A stretch of 25,669 nucleotides of DNA, from the NCBI GenBank assembly GCA_964398215.1, contig CAYNNP010000071.1, forward strand, positions 1 to 25,669. The letters run 5' to 3'. A program made the position numbers and the translations under genes. Shown in pieces: positions 7,605 through 15,532 of this stretch. The notes beneath the pieces were generated by a model. The model did not search any database. It saw only the letters and a program-made list of their open reading frames with translations, and was not told the DNA's origin. Every line of letters starts with the position of its first letter. The first letter of the stretch is position 1. Origin of the DNA: CAYNNP01 sp964398215. GTDB taxonomy: Bacteria > Planctomycetota > Planctomycetia > Pirellulales > Pirellulaceae.

Positions 7605-8102
7605 ATGAGCCCTCAAATGACCAACGATCCTATCCCGGATATGTCGATTCCTGAATTGTCGTTTGCAGAATACGTCTCGACGTTGACGGTCGTATTGCAG
7701 GAAAAATACGACCTGGTTTCGAACGGGACCGTGCTACAAAACGATGTCATGAAAATGCGGTTTTGTCCCGCAACACCTCGTGAGCCTCGTGTCCAGTTGA
7801 TCTCGTCGTTCCATGACGAGAATTTGTTCCGGGCTTACGCGAAGTCCAAGACGTTTTTTCTGTACGACTACCTGGAATACAGGCAAATGGATCAGAAGTC
7901 CGTTTATCCGTATGCGGGTTCTGAGTTCATCCGCGAATACAAAAAGTCACCGCTTCAAATTCTGGCGATCTCGATTTTCGTGCTCAACCACTGGGACTTG
8001 CTGTTGCGAGGCGATGTGGAGGAAATCAAAGCATTCGGTTTGAACTTTCACGCCAGGTGCGTGGCCTACACTGAGCGGGTTTCCCGAAAAAACCAGGACT
8101 GA
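7605..8102 (+). CDS. Hypothetical protein, family not recognised
   Basis: A protein of about 165 residues that I do not recognise. It has no signal peptide; LQILAISIFVLNHWDLLL is a single hydrophobic stretch that could be a buried helix or a short membrane segment. It contains several aromatic clusters (FFLYDYLEYR, YPYAGSEF) and a motif ISSFHDENLFRAYAKSK. In-frame TTG (7599), GTG (7602), ATG (7605) and ATG (7617) starts are all possible; none has a good Shine-Dalgarno. I chose ATG 7605. It is alone on this strand and converges on tgt with 67 bp between. Uninterrupted frame and ordinary composition support a real gene. Confidence 0.6.
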   Translation: MSPQMTNDPIPDMSIPELSFAEYVSTLTVVLQEKYDLVSNGTVLQNDVMKMRFCPATPREPRVQLISSFHDENLFRAYAKSKTFFLYDYLEYRQMDQKSVYPYAGSEFIREYKKSPLQILAISIFVLNHWDLLLRGDVEEIKAFGLNFHARCVAYTERVSRKNQD

Positions 8103-8169
8103 GAAACGAAGCTGAGTTGCAAAGAGACCTTCGTTGTAGGCTGGGGCATGTGCTTCAAAAATCCAGCCT

Positions 8170-9282
8170 TTAGGACGACTGCCAGCCTTGTTTCTTTGCG
8201 GTCACAAATTCGGCGAATCGATCTTCTTCAATCGCCGCTCTGGCTTGGCTCATCAAGCGTTGGTAGTAGGTCAGATTGTGAATCGAAAGCAAAATTGGAC
8301 CAAGCATTTCCTTTGCGACAAATAGATGTCGCAAGTAACCGCGACTGTGTTTACAGGCAACGCATGGACAATCCTTTTCCAGTGGCCGAGTGTCTTCGCG
8401 GTGAACTGCGTTTCGTAGTTTCAAGAAACCTTGGTCGGTAAACGCCAGTCCGTTTCGGCCGTTTCGCGTTGGCATCACGCAGTCGAACAGATCAATGCCT
8501 CGCGAAATACTCTCCAGTAGGTCGATTGGCCGTCCGACGCCCATCAGGTAGCGTGGCTTGTTTTCCGGCAACTCAGGCGTTGTGAGAGCTGTGATGCGGT
8601 ACATCTCACTGGGTTCCTCGCCGACGCTCAAGCCGCCGACAGCGAAACCCTCGAATTCCATTTTGGCAAGCTCTCTGGCGCATTCGACTCGAAGGTCTTG
8701 ATCCAATCCACCTTGCACAATCGCAAATCGGGCTTGGTCGTCGCGGGTGGCAGCTTCCAGACACCGTGCGGCCCAGCGGATAGAACGTTCCATCGCGTCT
8801 TGGACGACATCCTTTTCTGCTGGCAACGCGACAACATGATCCAACACCATGGCAACGTCGCTGCCAAGTGATTCTTGGATTTCGATTGAATGCTCTGGCG
8901 TCAGTTCGATGATGGCTCCATCAACGTGGCTGCGGAAAGTCGCACTGTGCTCGGTTACTTTGTTCAGAGCGTCCAAGGAAAAGACTTGGAAGCCACCGCT
9001 GTCGGTCAGAATTGGGCCTTCCCAGCCAGACATAGCGTGCAGCCCACCTAGCTTGCGGACCGTCTCGTGACCGGGGCGCAGGGCCAAGTGATAGGTGTTG
9101 CCCAGGATCATGTGGGCACCTGTAGCTGCGACTTGGTCAATCGTGACGCCTTTGACGGTGCCCTGAGTACCGACCGGCATGAAGCCAGGCGTTTGGACGC
9201 TACCGTGAGGCGTCAAAAAAACACCGCGACGTGCTTTGGTCGCCACGTCACGGTGTTGGAGTTGAAATTCAAATTTCGGCAT
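8170..9282 (-). CDS. tgt: tRNA-guanine (queuine) transglycosylase
   Basis: A 370-residue enzyme that swaps guanine for preQ1 at position 34 of tRNAs with GUN anticodons, in queuosine synthesis. TDSGGFQ (93-99) supplies the general acid/base Asp94. FDCVMPTR (266-273) holds the nucleophile Asp267, equivalent to Asp280 in the Zymomonas enzyme. IVQGGLDQDLR and GFAVGGLSVGE form the base-binding loops. Zinc ligands are Cys305, Cys307, Cys310 and His336. Length is typical. One oddity: the usual FDEC next to the base-binding Asp is LDHV here (147-150), so the Glu and Cys neighbours are replaced while Asp148 is kept. The gene starts 13 nt after the stop of the TPR/alpha-CTD gene, with no Shine-Dalgarno of its own, suggesting coupled expression. 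Confidence 0.97.
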   Translation of the reverse strand: MPKFEFQLQHRDVATKARRGVFLTPHGSVQTPGFMPVGTQGTVKGVTIDQVAATGAHMILGNTYHLALRPGHETVRKLGGLHAMSGWEGPILTDSGGFQVFSLDALNKVTEHSATFRSHVDGAIIELTPEHSIEIQESLGSDVAMVLDHVVALPAEKDVVQDAMERSIRWAARCLEAATRDDQARFAIVQGGLDQDLRVECARELAKMEFEGFAVGGLSVGEEPSEMYRITALTTPELPENKPRYLMGVGRPIDLLESISRGIDLFDCVMPTRNGRNGLAFTDQGFLKLRNAVHREDTRPLEKDCPCVACKHSRGYLRHLFVAKEMLGPILLSIHNLTYYQRLMSQARAAIEEDRFAEFVTAKKQGWQSS

Positions 9283-9295
9283 GCAATCAGCGAGA

Positions 9296-10627
9296 TCAAT
9301 CGCCCCGCATTTTCAGGCCAAGGTCGGTCAGCTTTTCGCGAACTTCATTCAAGCTGGTTACACCAAAGTTCTTGCATTCCAGCATGTCATCGCCAGTCTT
9401 GCAGATCAATTCGCCAATCGTGTTGATTTGCAATCGTGCCATGCACTTGCGAGCCCTTACGGACAAGTTCAAATCGGAGATTGGACGGTCCAGCATCGCT
9501 TGTTCATCGGGCGACAGGTGGCTGGTGTCGACAGGTGGATCACTGCTTTTCTTTTCGTGAGCAAACTGGCCAAGCGACAAGCCCTTGGACGAAAGCATTT
9601 CACGAATTTCAACCAAGCTTGTTTCGCCAAAGTTCTTGCTGCTTAGCAATTCACTTTCGGTCGTACGTGTGAGGTCGCCAATCGTGTCGATCCCCATCTT
9701 GGTCAAGCAATTGCGGCTTCGCACGCTGAGTTCAAAGTTTGCGACTGGCATGTTCAAAGTCTGAGCCAATCGATCGTTGCGACGTTGTTGTTCTTCGTCG
9801 TACAACATGTTGCCCGACGCCGACGCATCCTTCAGATACATGACCGTCTGCGGATGGTCGGGATAGCAATCCAGAATCCGTTCGTAGCAGCCAGCGGCTT
9901 TGTCCAACTGATTGTTGTCTTCGTAGATCAAACCCAGGTTGATCAACGCACCGATGCCGGTTGGAAACGCTTTGGCAGCTCGCTCGTACAATCGCAAGCA
10001 CTCGTCGTCGTTGCCCATACGATCATTTTCGAGAGCCAAGCCGAACAGGGCGCCAGCGTGGTTTTCGTCGGTCTGAACGGCTCGTTCGTACAACGCGATT
10101 GCTTCGTTCATACGTCCACCAACGGCTGCGACGGTCGCCGCGCGTTGATACATGTATTCAGAAGTTTGTTCGGCGGGGCCAAAGATATTGTCCAAGATCG
10201 CCATCGCTTCTTCGATCTTGCCTTGATAACGAAGCGATTCCGCGATGCCGATTTTGCATTGGTCTTCGTTGTAACCAGACTTCTGCGATTTTTCGTAGGA
10301 CTCGATGGCACCCGCATAGTTGCCAAGCTCGAATTCGCAGCGTGCCAAGTAGAACAGCGCCATCGCGCTGCCATCGGCGGTCTTCAGGGTGGTGTGAGCA
10401 TTCTTGAACTTGCCAAGCAAGAATTCGCAAACACCAAGCTTGGTTTTGCCTGCTGGGCTGAGCATTTCGTCATCTTGCATTTGCTGAACCGCATCACGCA
10501 GTTCGCCAAAGTGCCCATAATTTTCCGTGATCGCCGTGCGAATTTCGCCAACGTCAGCGGGGCCAAACGAATTGTTTGAAAGAATCAGCTCTTTCAAGTC
10601 GAGTACTTCGAGTTCGACTTCATTCAT
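9296..10627 (-). CDS. TPR protein with two RNA polymerase alpha C-terminal domains
   Basis: A 443-residue protein. Residues about 60-265 are tetratricopeptide repeats (for example LFYLARCEFELGNYAGAIESY and LGLIYEDNNQLDKAAGCYER). Two helix-hairpin-helix domains of the RNA polymerase alpha C-terminal type follow, at about 293-355 and 382-440. The first is strikingly like bacterial RpoA (FELSVRSRNCL, IGDL, ETSLVEI, SKGLSLG) and keeps the Arg and Asn that contact UP-element DNA in E. coli (R265 and N268 there). The second (LNLSVRARKCM) keeps the Arg but has Lys for the Asn. Start: ATG 10627 has GGAG about 10 nt upstream; longer versions run into the tRNA gene and are wrong. It follows tRNA-Thr by about 60 bp and precedes tgt by 13 bp. 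Role in transcription is inferred; partners and DNA sites are unknown. Confidence 0.9.
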   Translation of the reverse strand: MNEVELEVLDLKELILSNNSFGPADVGEIRTAITENYGHFGELRDAVQQMQDDEMLSPAGKTKLGVCEFLLGKFKNAHTTLKTADGSAMALFYLARCEFELGNYAGAIESYEKSQKSGYNEDQCKIGIAESLRYQGKIEEAMAILDNIFGPAEQTSEYMYQRAATVAAVGGRMNEAIALYERAVQTDENHAGALFGLALENDRMGNDDECLRLYERAAKAFPTGIGALINLGLIYEDNNQLDKAAGCYERILDCYPDHPQTVMYLKDASASGNMLYDEEQQRRNDRLAQTLNMPVANFELSVRSRNCLTKMGIDTIGDLTRTTESELLSSKNFGETSLVEIREMLSSKGLSLGQFAHEKKSSDPPVDTSHLSPDEQAMLDRPISDLNLSVRARKCMARLQINTIGELICKTGDDMLECKNFGVTSLNEVREKLTDLGLKMRGD

Positions 10628-10689
10628 CGACGCAAGTCTCCTGCCCGAATAGGGCGTGTTTGGGTTCGGGAGCGTAGAAAAAATTGTAA

Positions 10690-10763
10690 AGCCAGCGGTG
10701 GGATTTGAACCCACAACCTCCGCATTACGAATGCGATGCTCTGCCAATTGAAGCTACGCTGGC
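10690..10763 (-). tRNA. tRNA-Thr (anticodon CGT)
   Basis: Reading the minus strand, the cloverleaf is complete: acceptor GCCAGCG/CGCTGGC with 7 pairs, D-arm GCTT...GAGC with GG in the loop, anticodon arm TCGCA-TTCGTAA-TGCGG giving anticodon CGT, five-base variable loop AGGTT, and T-arm GTGGG-TTCAAAT-CCCAC. The discriminator is T (10690) and CCA is not encoded. Decodes ACG. It lies upstream of, and on the same strand as, the TPR/alpha-CTD gene. Confidence 0.95.
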
Positions 10764-10957
10764 GAAAACGTTCCAATTCTCGAGTAAAAAGCGTGCCAAT
10801 TACTCCAGATGGATCGAAAAAAATACGTTAAAAGGGCAAAGAACGTCAATAGCCAGCCCCGCCAGTGGGCAAGCAATTCCCCGATCATGCTGCTTTTGGG
10901 GCACTATCTGCCCCAGAGTGGTTGCCAAGCCGGCTTCCGCTACGGGTTTTACAAGAT

Positions 10958-11782
10958 TTAAGTTTGTCGAAAGCCTTGGCTACTTCCGCTATGGGTTTGG
11001 ATTTTATCGGGAGCAAATATGCTGCGGCCACCATCAACCGGCAAGCAAACGCCCGTGACAAAATCGTTCTCGCAAAGGAACATCACGGCGTGGGCAACGT
11101 GTTCAGCTGACCCCGGCTGGCCAGTGAGTGTCGTGGATGCGATTCGCTGTTTGTATTCTTCGTCAACTTCATCAGCGAACATCACGGGGCCAGGCTTGAC
11201 GCAGTTGACACGAATCTTTGGATTCAATTGAGCGAGTTCGACGGCGAGTGTTCGCGTTATCATGTCGACCGCTGACTTGCTGGGAAAGTATGCGGAGTGG
11301 TCGACGTAGGGTCGCTGCGTTGCCCAGTCGCCGATATTGATGATCGAACCGCCGGTGGGTTGCTGGACCATTCTCCGGCCAGCAGCTTGAGCACAAAGAA
11401 ACGTGCCCACCGAATTGATCTGGTAGTAGCGCCGTAGTTGCTCACCAGTGACATCCATCAATTGATGAGGACTCCAGACTGCGGCGCTGTTGACCATGAT
11501 GTCGATTCGGCCAAACGCATCATGCGCTTCGCCGACGATCCGTTCCGGCGTTTCATCATCCAGTAGTGACCCTTGGACGACGATCGACGGTTGGCCATGA
11601 AAGTCAGATGCCAGCTTTGCGGTTTCGCTGGCTTGGTCGATACTGGTGTTGGCGTGAACCGCGACGCGACAGCCAGCGCGAGCAAGTCTCAAGACAATTG
11701 CGCGGCCGACTCGGTCGGCGCCGCTGCCTGTAACAACGGCGACCGGTGCGTCGGTTTGGAAATTGTGATTGAAGCTTGTCAT
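10958..11782 (-). CDS. Short-chain reductase of the pteridine reductase/FolM type
   Basis: A 274-residue Rossmann-fold NAD(P)H-dependent reductase. The nucleotide loop is TGSGADRVG, with the Arg seen in pteridine reductases but one residue longer than TGxxxRxG. The catalytic Ser of ordinary SDRs is absent; Asp152 in IINIGDWAT takes its place, 13 residues before Tyr165 of the YFPSK motif (Lys169). That Asp-Tyr-Lys set and spacing are those of Leishmania PTR1 and of E. coli FolM. The C-terminus (FVTGVCLPVDGGRS) also resembles FolM. The second ATG (11782) is preferred because AGGGA lies 6 nt upstream; ATG 11788 is possible. It starts 46 bp after rseP, so it is probably the last gene of the dxr-rseP unit. 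Pterin reduction is inferred; a different carbonyl substrate cannot be excluded. Confidence 0.85.
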   Translation of the reverse strand: MTSFNHNFQTDAPVAVVTGSGADRVGRAIVLRLARAGCRVAVHANTSIDQASETAKLASDFHGQPSIVVQGSLLDDETPERIVGEAHDAFGRIDIMVNSAAVWSPHQLMDVTGEQLRRYYQINSVGTFLCAQAAGRRMVQQPTGGSIINIGDWATQRPYVDHSAYFPSKSAVDMITRTLAVELAQLNPKIRVNCVKPGPVMFADEVDEEYKQRIASTTLTGQPGSAEHVAHAVMFLCENDFVTGVCLPVDGGRSIFAPDKIQTHSGSSQGFRQT

Positions 11783-11828
11783 CAGCATTCCCTATTCAGG
11801 CCAGCCGACACCACTGGCGCAGCGGTTG

Positions 11829-13907
11829 CTAGAACGTCAGAATATCGTTCAAGAATACGAACGCCATTAGCGCCAAGAGCATCAGGACCCCTGCCATGGT
11901 TAGCTTCATTTCCAGCTGTTCGTCAACTCGTTTGCCGCGGATCAATTCGGCCGTCAAAAATACCATGTGGCCGCCGTCCAACGCTGGGATCGGCAGAAAG
12001 TTAAGGATCGCCAAATTCATGCTCAGCAGAGTAAGGAACATCAACTGTTTTGAGATCCCCTGTTTCGCTTCCATGCCGGCGATCTGAACAATCTTGATAG
12101 GCCCGCCAACATGTTTCCGGCTTACCTTTCCGCGGAATACCAATCCCAAAAACCGAAAGACATCGGTGCAGCGACGTTTGGCTTCGCGGACTCCCAGTGA
12201 CATCGATTCACCTAGCGTTTCTGCGATGTGAATTTTCTCCACTGCCGTGAATACGAGCCCTCGTTCGAATCGAAAGTGATTTTCATCCTGCTGAATGGTG
12301 ACGGTTGTTTCTGAGATTTTTCCGTCGGAGCCCGACTCGAAAAACAGCTTGAACTTCGTGCCAACGGGCAAGGCTTGAAGAGCCTGATAAAGCCGCGTTA
12401 CTGAAGCGCTGTCGCCCAGCTGAATCTCTTCCAATTCCGCCAACAGGTCTGCGCGAGTCTCCGCAATCTCTTCTAAAACCTCTTGTTTGGGCAACAAACT
12501 GAGTTCTTTCACCACATCGCCGGCGATCAAGCTTGATCCTTGGGCAGTGGTGGCTGGCTTGTAGGCAAATCCCAGCGAACTGACTGAAATTCCACCACCT
12601 AGATCCGAAATCGGCGATGTCGGTTGCAAGACTTGCTCTGGCGTCATCGATAGCTCGACTTGTTCTTCACCTCGCTCTACAGTCAGGTTGACTTCGCTGG
12701 AGACCGAAGCCAATTGGACAGGCAGGTTGAACGCATCAAAGTCATTGATGCCATCGACGGAGATGATTTTATCGTCCATCTGTAGTCCTGCTTTTTCGGC
12801 AGGACCACCTTTGACAATCGAGCACACCGGACCAATGCCGAACTCGATGCCAATCGTATGACGAGGTTGTGCAGGCAAAGTCACGTTGTGCATTGAATCA
12901 TCAGTACGTTTGATCTGGAGGTCAATGTCCTTGGTTGGATTCGTATACAGGTACGTCAGGAACTTGGTCGATGGAACAATTGAATCCTCATCGACTGGCG
13001 TACCATCGAACGCAACGATTTTGCCGCCAGCGTCTTCGTCGGTCAGTGCTGCTTCGGCAACAGTTCCCGGTGCGGCGTACAGATCATCGTTCAGGGTGGT
13101 AGTGCTAGGACTGACCACTCCAATCATTCGTATTTCGGGAACATCCGGATGCGGCGAGGTCAGCAAATCAACTTCGCGAGTCTCATCATCGTATTTGATT
13201 TTGACTTTGATAGGCTTTTCAGGATTCGAGATGCTGGCGGTCAAGATCGCGTTTTGCATTTCTCGGAAATGAAGTTTGTCGTCGGCTAAACCATCGACTT
13301 CGATGACTTGACCACCGGGCTGCAATCCTGCTTCCCAAGCGGGTCCACCGGGCGTTACCGCGCCAATGATGGCTGGTTTGTAGCCAACGCCATAATTGAA
13401 CGCGACCGCAGCAAACAGGATACCTGTGATCACGTTCATGATCACACCAGCACTGATGATGATCATGCGTTGCCAAACCGGTTTGGCAGGATAGCTGCGC
13501 GGATCCAGTTCGATCTCTTCATCTTCGTCGCCATCACCATCGCCATCGACTTTGATGCGGTCGGCTTCTTCGATGGCCTTTCGCGGATCATCATCTTGTC
13601 CCAGCATTTTGACGTAACCGCCCAATGGCAAAATCCCAATGCCATATTCAGTTTCGCCATACTGGAACTTGCCTAGCGTACGCGGGAACTTGATCGGGCC
13701 AATTTTGATCGGGACATCGAATCCGACATAGAATTTTTCGCACTTCACACCAAAAGTCTTGGCGGCTAGGAAGTGCCCAAGTTCGTGAACGAAAATGATG
13801 AAGCCAATCCCCAACGCGACTTTCACCCACAACCAAAATTGCGAGAGAAACGCCGTAAATACACTTGAGTCCCCGTCAGCAAACGGGAGTGCGATCAAGT
13901 CAATCAT
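11829..13907 (-). CDS. rseP: RseP-type site-2 zinc protease with PDZ domains
   Basis: A 692-residue intramembrane metalloprotease, much longer than E. coli RseP (450). The first membrane helix holds HELGH (41-45), giving two zinc ligands and the catalytic Glu42; the third ligand is Asp644 in PALDGGH near the C-terminus. Membrane segments lie at about 25-48, 147-172, 620-640 and 668-688. At least two and probably three PDZ-like units fill the periplasmic part: PGGPAWEAGLQPGG (186-199), EAALTDEDAGGKI (285-297) and KGGPAEKAGLQMDDKI (366-381). A strongly acidic insert, VDGDGDGDEDEEIELD, lies at 120-135 on the loop before helix 2. The family cleaves anti-sigma factors or signal-peptide remnants; the target here is unknown. 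It follows dxr, an arrangement common in bacteria. Confidence 0.95.
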   Translation of the reverse strand: MIDLIALPFADGDSSVFTAFLSQFWLWVKVALGIGFIIFVHELGHFLAAKTFGVKCEKFYVGFDVPIKIGPIKFPRTLGKFQYGETEYGIGILPLGGYVKMLGQDDDPRKAIEEADRIKVDGDGDGDEDEEIELDPRSYPAKPVWQRMIIISAGVIMNVITGILFAAVAFNYGVGYKPAIIGAVTPGGPAWEAGLQPGGQVIEVDGLADDKLHFREMQNAILTASISNPEKPIKVKIKYDDETREVDLLTSPHPDVPEIRMIGVVSPSTTTLNDDLYAAPGTVAEAALTDEDAGGKIVAFDGTPVDEDSIVPSTKFLTYLYTNPTKDIDLQIKRTDDSMHNVTLPAQPRHTIGIEFGIGPVCSIVKGGPAEKAGLQMDDKIISVDGINDFDAFNLPVQLASVSSEVNLTVERGEEQVELSMTPEQVLQPTSPISDLGGGISVSSLGFAYKPATTAQGSSLIAGDVVKELSLLPKQEVLEEIAETRADLLAELEEIQLGDSASVTRLYQALQALPVGTKFKLFFESGSDGKISETTVTIQQDENHFRFERGLVFTAVEKIHIAETLGESMSLGVREAKRRCTDVFRFLGLVFRGKVSRKHVGGPIKIVQIAGMEAKQGISKQLMFLTLLSMNLAILNFLPIPALDGGHMVFLTAELIRGKRVDEQLEMKLTMAGVLMLLALMAFVFLNDILTF

Positions 13908-14065
13908 GTTTGATTACTTTCTAGGTAGCTTTTTGAGTATGGCCAGCAATGCTGACTTTCTGTGCTTTAGTATCGCAGGTTTTCCGGATTGTTTTTAGCC
14001 GTGTTTGGCTCGAATTAGCCTTTGCGAACCATCCAAGCCAAGAAAAATTGTCGCGGGGTCAGAGT

Positions 14066-15250
14066 TCAGACGCGATTCAGGGCCGATTTGACTTCCGTTC
14101 TCGCCCAGCAGTCCAGTTCCAGCAAACGTTCCAGTGATGGCGTTGGTTCATAGTCGTGGTTGGCCAACACGCTCCGGCAAGCAGGCACGATTTCGGTAAA
14201 TCGAATCTGTCCATTCAAGAATAGATCCACCGCTTCTTCGTTGGCAGCATTTACAACCGCACCACAAGTCCCACCTTGCTGGGCAACCTCGAATCCCAGA
14301 TCAAGCGCCGGGAATCTCTCGCGATCGGCCGGTTCGAGCGTCAAGTTCCATGTCGCGCTGCGATCCAGTTCAGGAGCCGGACAGGGCAAACGCCGTGGAT
14401 AGGTCATCGCATATTGAATGGGCAACCGCATATCAGGTGGACTTAGCTGCGCGACGACCGAACCATCGTCAAATTCAACCATCGAATGGATGATCGACTG
14501 GGGATGCACAACGACTTCGATCGCATCGGCGGGCAACCCAAATAGCCAGCGAGCCTCAATGATCTCCAGCGATTTGTTCATCATGGTCGCCGAATCGATC
14601 GATATTTTTTTGCCCATGTCCCATGTCGGATGTGCAAGCGCATCGGTTGGAGTCGCAGCTTTCATCTGATCTGTTGTCCAGCAGCGGAACGGTCCACCAC
14701 TGGCTGTCAAAATAATTCGCTTGGGGGCAGCTTCTGAGGTACCGATGCACTGGAAAATCGCAGAGTGTTCACTATCAATGGGCAAGATCTCGGCGCCACC
14801 CTGTTTTGCCAGCTGGTCGACCAAGGGACCAGCGACAACCATCGTTTCTTTATTCGCCAGTGCAACCCGTTTGCCAGTCTCGATGGCCGCAAGCGTACTT
14901 TCGAGTCCCGCGCGTCCAACAATCGCGGCGACCAGGATATCAACATTGGGATCCCGTGCGACATCAATTAGCTGGTCGGGACCAACACCAACGTTGCAGC
15001 CAGGGGTGGATGCAAAATTTGGCGCGGTCGCTGGGTCGGAAAGAACGATCCGCTCGGGCGCACTGCTGAAATTGCTCAGCATCGTTTGCATAGCCGTCAG
15101 GTTTTTGTGCGCAGACGCTGCGTACAAGTTCCAACGACAGTCCGGGTCCACTTGATTCAGGTTGGACAATACATCCATCGTCGATGTACCGATGCTGCCC
15201 GTTGCGCCCAACACAGCAACGTTCATTTCCTTGCGTTGGTCGCCTGACAT
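14066..15250 (-). CDS. dxr: 1-deoxy-D-xylulose 5-phosphate reductoisomerase
   Basis: A 394-residue cytosolic enzyme that turns DXP into 2-C-methyl-D-erythritol 4-phosphate with NADPH, the first committed step of the non-mevalonate isoprenoid pathway. NADPH loop GATGSIG at 15-21; ANKETMVVAG at 132-141; metal ligands Asp159 and Glu161 in PIDSEHSAIFQC, and Glu229 in MNKSLEIIEARWLF, which match D150, E152 and E231 of the E. coli enzyme. The flexible loop over the active site is HPTWDMGKKISIDSATM. Length is normal. Start ATG 15250 is chosen; an in-frame ATG eight codons later (MNVAVLG) is a plausible alternative. It is first in a probable unit with rseP (158 bp downstream) and the FolM-like reductase. 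Its product feeds carotenoid synthesis, which is also represented in the window. Confidence 0.97.
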   Translation of the reverse strand: MSGDQRKEMNVAVLGATGSIGTSTMDVLSNLNQVDPDCRWNLYAASAHKNLTAMQTMLSNFSSAPERIVLSDPATAPNFASTPGCNVGVGPDQLIDVARDPNVDILVAAIVGRAGLESTLAAIETGKRVALANKETMVVAGPLVDQLAKQGGAEILPIDSEHSAIFQCIGTSEAAPKRIILTASGGPFRCWTTDQMKAATPTDALAHPTWDMGKKISIDSATMMNKSLEIIEARWLFGLPADAIEVVVHPQSIIHSMVEFDDGSVVAQLSPPDMRLPIQYAMTYPRRLPCPAPELDRSATWNLTLEPADRERFPALDLGFEVAQQGGTCGAVVNAANEEAVDLFLNGQIRFTEIVPACRSVLANHDYEPTPSLERLLELDCWARTEVKSALNRV

Positions 15251-15377
15251 TCGGATGGTGTCCCGTTGTGTTTGTTAAACCGCAGCATTATTGCGGATGA
15301 CTGCTGATGTTTTAGCGTCAATCCCATTCCCGCCGAAAGGCCCTCTCCGGTTTGGGTAGACAGGATGTCTCGGAGAA

Positions 15378-15481
15378 GTACGTTGGGCATTCCTTCCTGC
15401 CCGACTGAATTTAAAAACGCTTTGAATCGGGCAGGGTGCCCAATCTACCAACGACTCAGATTGAAAAAGTGATTCACCCTG
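15378..15481. repeat. MITE-like repeat, family A copy 2
   Basis: This copy is nearly the reverse complement of 20478-20590: shared internal stretch GACTGAATTTAAAAACGCTT and both half-palindromes GGGCATTCC.../...GTGCCCAATCTAC are present. It ends in TTGAAAAAGTGATTCACCCT, the complement of the left end seen in copies 1 and 3. The left terminal repeat is replaced by unrelated sequence, so this copy is truncated or rearranged. It lies between dxr and the ThuA-like gene. Confidence 0.65.
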
Positions 15482-15532
15482 CGGAGAGAGCGGCAAAGCG
15501 CTGCAGATCACTCCCAATCGCTGAACTCCAGG

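Noticed and set aside
9785..10579. 264-residue open frame on plus, antisense to the TPR/alpha-CTD gene
   Set aside because: The opposite strand has clear TPR and alpha-CTD motifs; the plus-strand translation resembles no family and is a codon-bias shadow.
10628..10747. 40-residue N-terminal extension of the TPR/alpha-CTD protein beginning MAEHRIRNAEVVGSNPTAG
   Set aside because: That peptide is the translation of the tRNA-Thr gene on the same strand. The true start at 10627 has its own Shine-Dalgarno and begins the conserved protein.
10937..11006. Near-duplicate CTTCCGCTACGGGTTT and CTTCCGCTATGGGTTT
   Set aside because: A short local duplication at the 3' end of the SDR gene and beyond, with no further copies seen; too small to interpret.
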